Source: Deltaproteobacteria bacterium (GTDB lineage: Bacteria > Desulfobacterota > Desulfobaccia > Desulfobaccales > Desulfobaccaceae). Taken from it: a stretch of 64,000 bases of DNA. The translations under genes were made by a program, and so were the position numbers. Position 1 is the stretch's first letter, and each line of letters opens with the position of its first letter. Below the pieces are notes generated by a model that did not search any database, had not been told where the DNA came from, and was given only the letters and a program-made list of their open reading frames with translations. Shown here in pieces: positions 63,125 through 64,000 of this stretch. Where the stretch lies: the NCBI GenBank assembly GCA_019309545.1, contig JAFDGA010000012.1, positions 62,001 to 126,000 on the forward strand, written 5' to 3'.

Positions 63125-64000
63125 ATGGCAGAGATCCGAGTAAACCTGAACCAAGGCCGCGGCGTTACCCTGGAGTCTGGGGTCAGCGTGGCGCAGGCCC
63201 TGAAAATTCTGGGGGTGGCCACTGATCATCAAGTAGTGGCGGCCCGGGTAGATGGCCGGGAAGTGGACCTGACTTATCAACTTAATGAAGACTGTATTAT
63301 ATCGCCGATTCCGATAGACACCCCGGAGGGATTGGAGATTTTGCGGCACAGCACCTCTCATATTATGGCCGAAGCCGTACGCAGCCTTTTCCCCGGGGTC
63401 AAAGTTACCATTGGTCCGGCCACCGAATCCGGCTTTTATTATGATTTCGATGCCCCCCAAGCCTTTACTCCCGAGGATTTGCCGCGCATTGAGGCCCGGA
63501 TGCAAGAAATCATCGACCAGGACTTGCCCTTTGTCCGCCAGGAGGTTACCCACCAGGAGGCGGTCCAGCTTTTTTCGCGTCTGGGCGAAACTTACAAGTT
63601 GGAGTTGTTAGAGGAACTGACCGAGGAACAGATAAGTATCTATAAACAAGGAGATTTTATCGATCTATGCCGGGGTCCCCACGTGCCCTCGACGGGCTAT
63701 ATCCCGGCTTTCAAACTGACCAGTGTGGCCGGGGCCTATTGGCGCGGCGATGAACGTCAGCCCATGCTGCAGCGGATCTATGGCACCGCGTTTTCATCTC
63801 CGGAAGAACTGGCCCAATACCTCCATTATCTGGAAGAAGCCAAGCGTCGGGATCACCGCCGCTTAGGACGCGAACTGGAGTTGTTTATCATCGAAGAAGA
63901 GGCCGGGCCGGGGATGGTGATTTATCTTCCCAAGGGGGCAATGATCCGGTATTTACTTGAGGAATTTGAACGCCGGGAACACTTGCAGCGGGGCTATCAA
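63125..64000 (+). CDS. thrS: Threonyl-tRNA synthetase, 3'-truncated by the window
   Basis: 292 residues are visible. Residues 1-62 are the TGS domain (MAEIRVNLNQGRGVTLESG). The editing domain follows with LRHSTSHIMAEAVRSLFPG, GFYYDF and DLCRGPHVPSTG, holding the His and Cys zinc-like site used to remove mischarged serine. The window ends at the start of the catalytic core (YLPKGAMIRYLLEEFERREH). The ATG at 63125 has only a weak GAG upstream. The frame remains open at base 64000. Confidence 0.94.
   Translation, partial: MAEIRVNLNQGRGVTLESGVSVAQALKILGVATDHQVVAARVDGREVDLTYQLNEDCIISPIPIDTPEGLEILRHSTSHIMAEAVRSLFPGVKVTIGPATESGFYYDFDAPQAFTPEDLPRIEARMQEIIDQDLPFVRQEVTHQEAVQLFSRLGETYKLELLEELTEEQISIYKQGDFIDLCRGPHVPSTGYIPAFKLTSVAGAYWRGDERQPMLQRIYGTAFSSPEELAQYLHYLEEAKRRDHRRLGRELELFIIEEEAGPGMVIYLPKGAMIRYLLEEFERREHLQRGYQ

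Overview
The window reads as a chromosome segment of an anaerobic, Gram-negative member of the Desulfobacterota (former Deltaproteobacteria), most like the Desulfobacca / Syntrophobacterales group. This is inferred from gene content and protein style: a 13-gene nuo operon, lpxC and Mla transport (an outer membrane), an ilvBNC-psd-pssA-leuA-leuC operon, DUF134, DUF523 and FmdB small proteins, and a divergent DnaA. GC content looks moderate. No rRNA, tRNA, CRISPR array, insertion sequence or prophage was found. Most of the window is core metabolism with a few accessory or unassigned clusters.

Layout. 1-13.7 kb (+): complex I operon in the order F(partial)-A-B-C-D-G-H-I-J-K-L-M-N, closed by a hairpin terminator. 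13.8-15.3 kb (+): a YeiH/UPF0324 membrane protein, followed by the first copy of a dispersed palindromic repeat and two tiny genes. 16.2-24.2 kb (-): a branched-chain amino acid operon (DUF465, ilvB, ilvN, ilvC, psd, pssA, leuA, leuC) with a good promoter and an operator-like palindrome. 24.3-28.5 kb (-): an unassigned tight operon of a PfkB-type kinase (frameshifted), a formyltransferase-like protein, an EhaR-like HAD protein and a PmbA-like protein. 28.6-30.0 kb (-): a processive family 2 glycosyltransferase. 30.0-35.3 kb: small zinc-ribbon proteins, purine nucleoside phosphorylase, DUF134, purM and DUF523. 35.3-40.5 kb: pyk, lpxC behind a sigma-54-type promoter, mtaB and mnmA. 40.7-42.6 kb: a PilZ protein divergent from a ParA-like ATPase that overlaps a small basic partner gene. 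42.7-50.0 kb (-): the second repeat copy, an MBL/double-rhodanese protein, a SagB-like oxidoreductase, an aromatic-Pro-Leu repeat lipoprotein, a low-molecular-weight phosphatase and mlaDFE. 50.2-54.0 kb (+): a YdcF protein and the sirC-ccsA-hemA tetrapyrrole operon. 54-64 kb: small genes, mnmG, rpe, an exported Pcm, panE, phoU, a divergent dnaA, a palindrome-rich spacer and the start of thrS.

The most promising unexplained items are the four-gene kinase/formyltransferase/HAD/PmbA operon, the ParA-plus-overlapping-partner pair, the aromatic-Pro-Leu repeat lipoprotein, the two-copy palindromic element, the unusual cofactor loop of IlvC, and the sigma-54 promoter in front of lpxC. Motif positions given as residues were counted by eye and may be off by one or two. 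Nothing was checked against a database.
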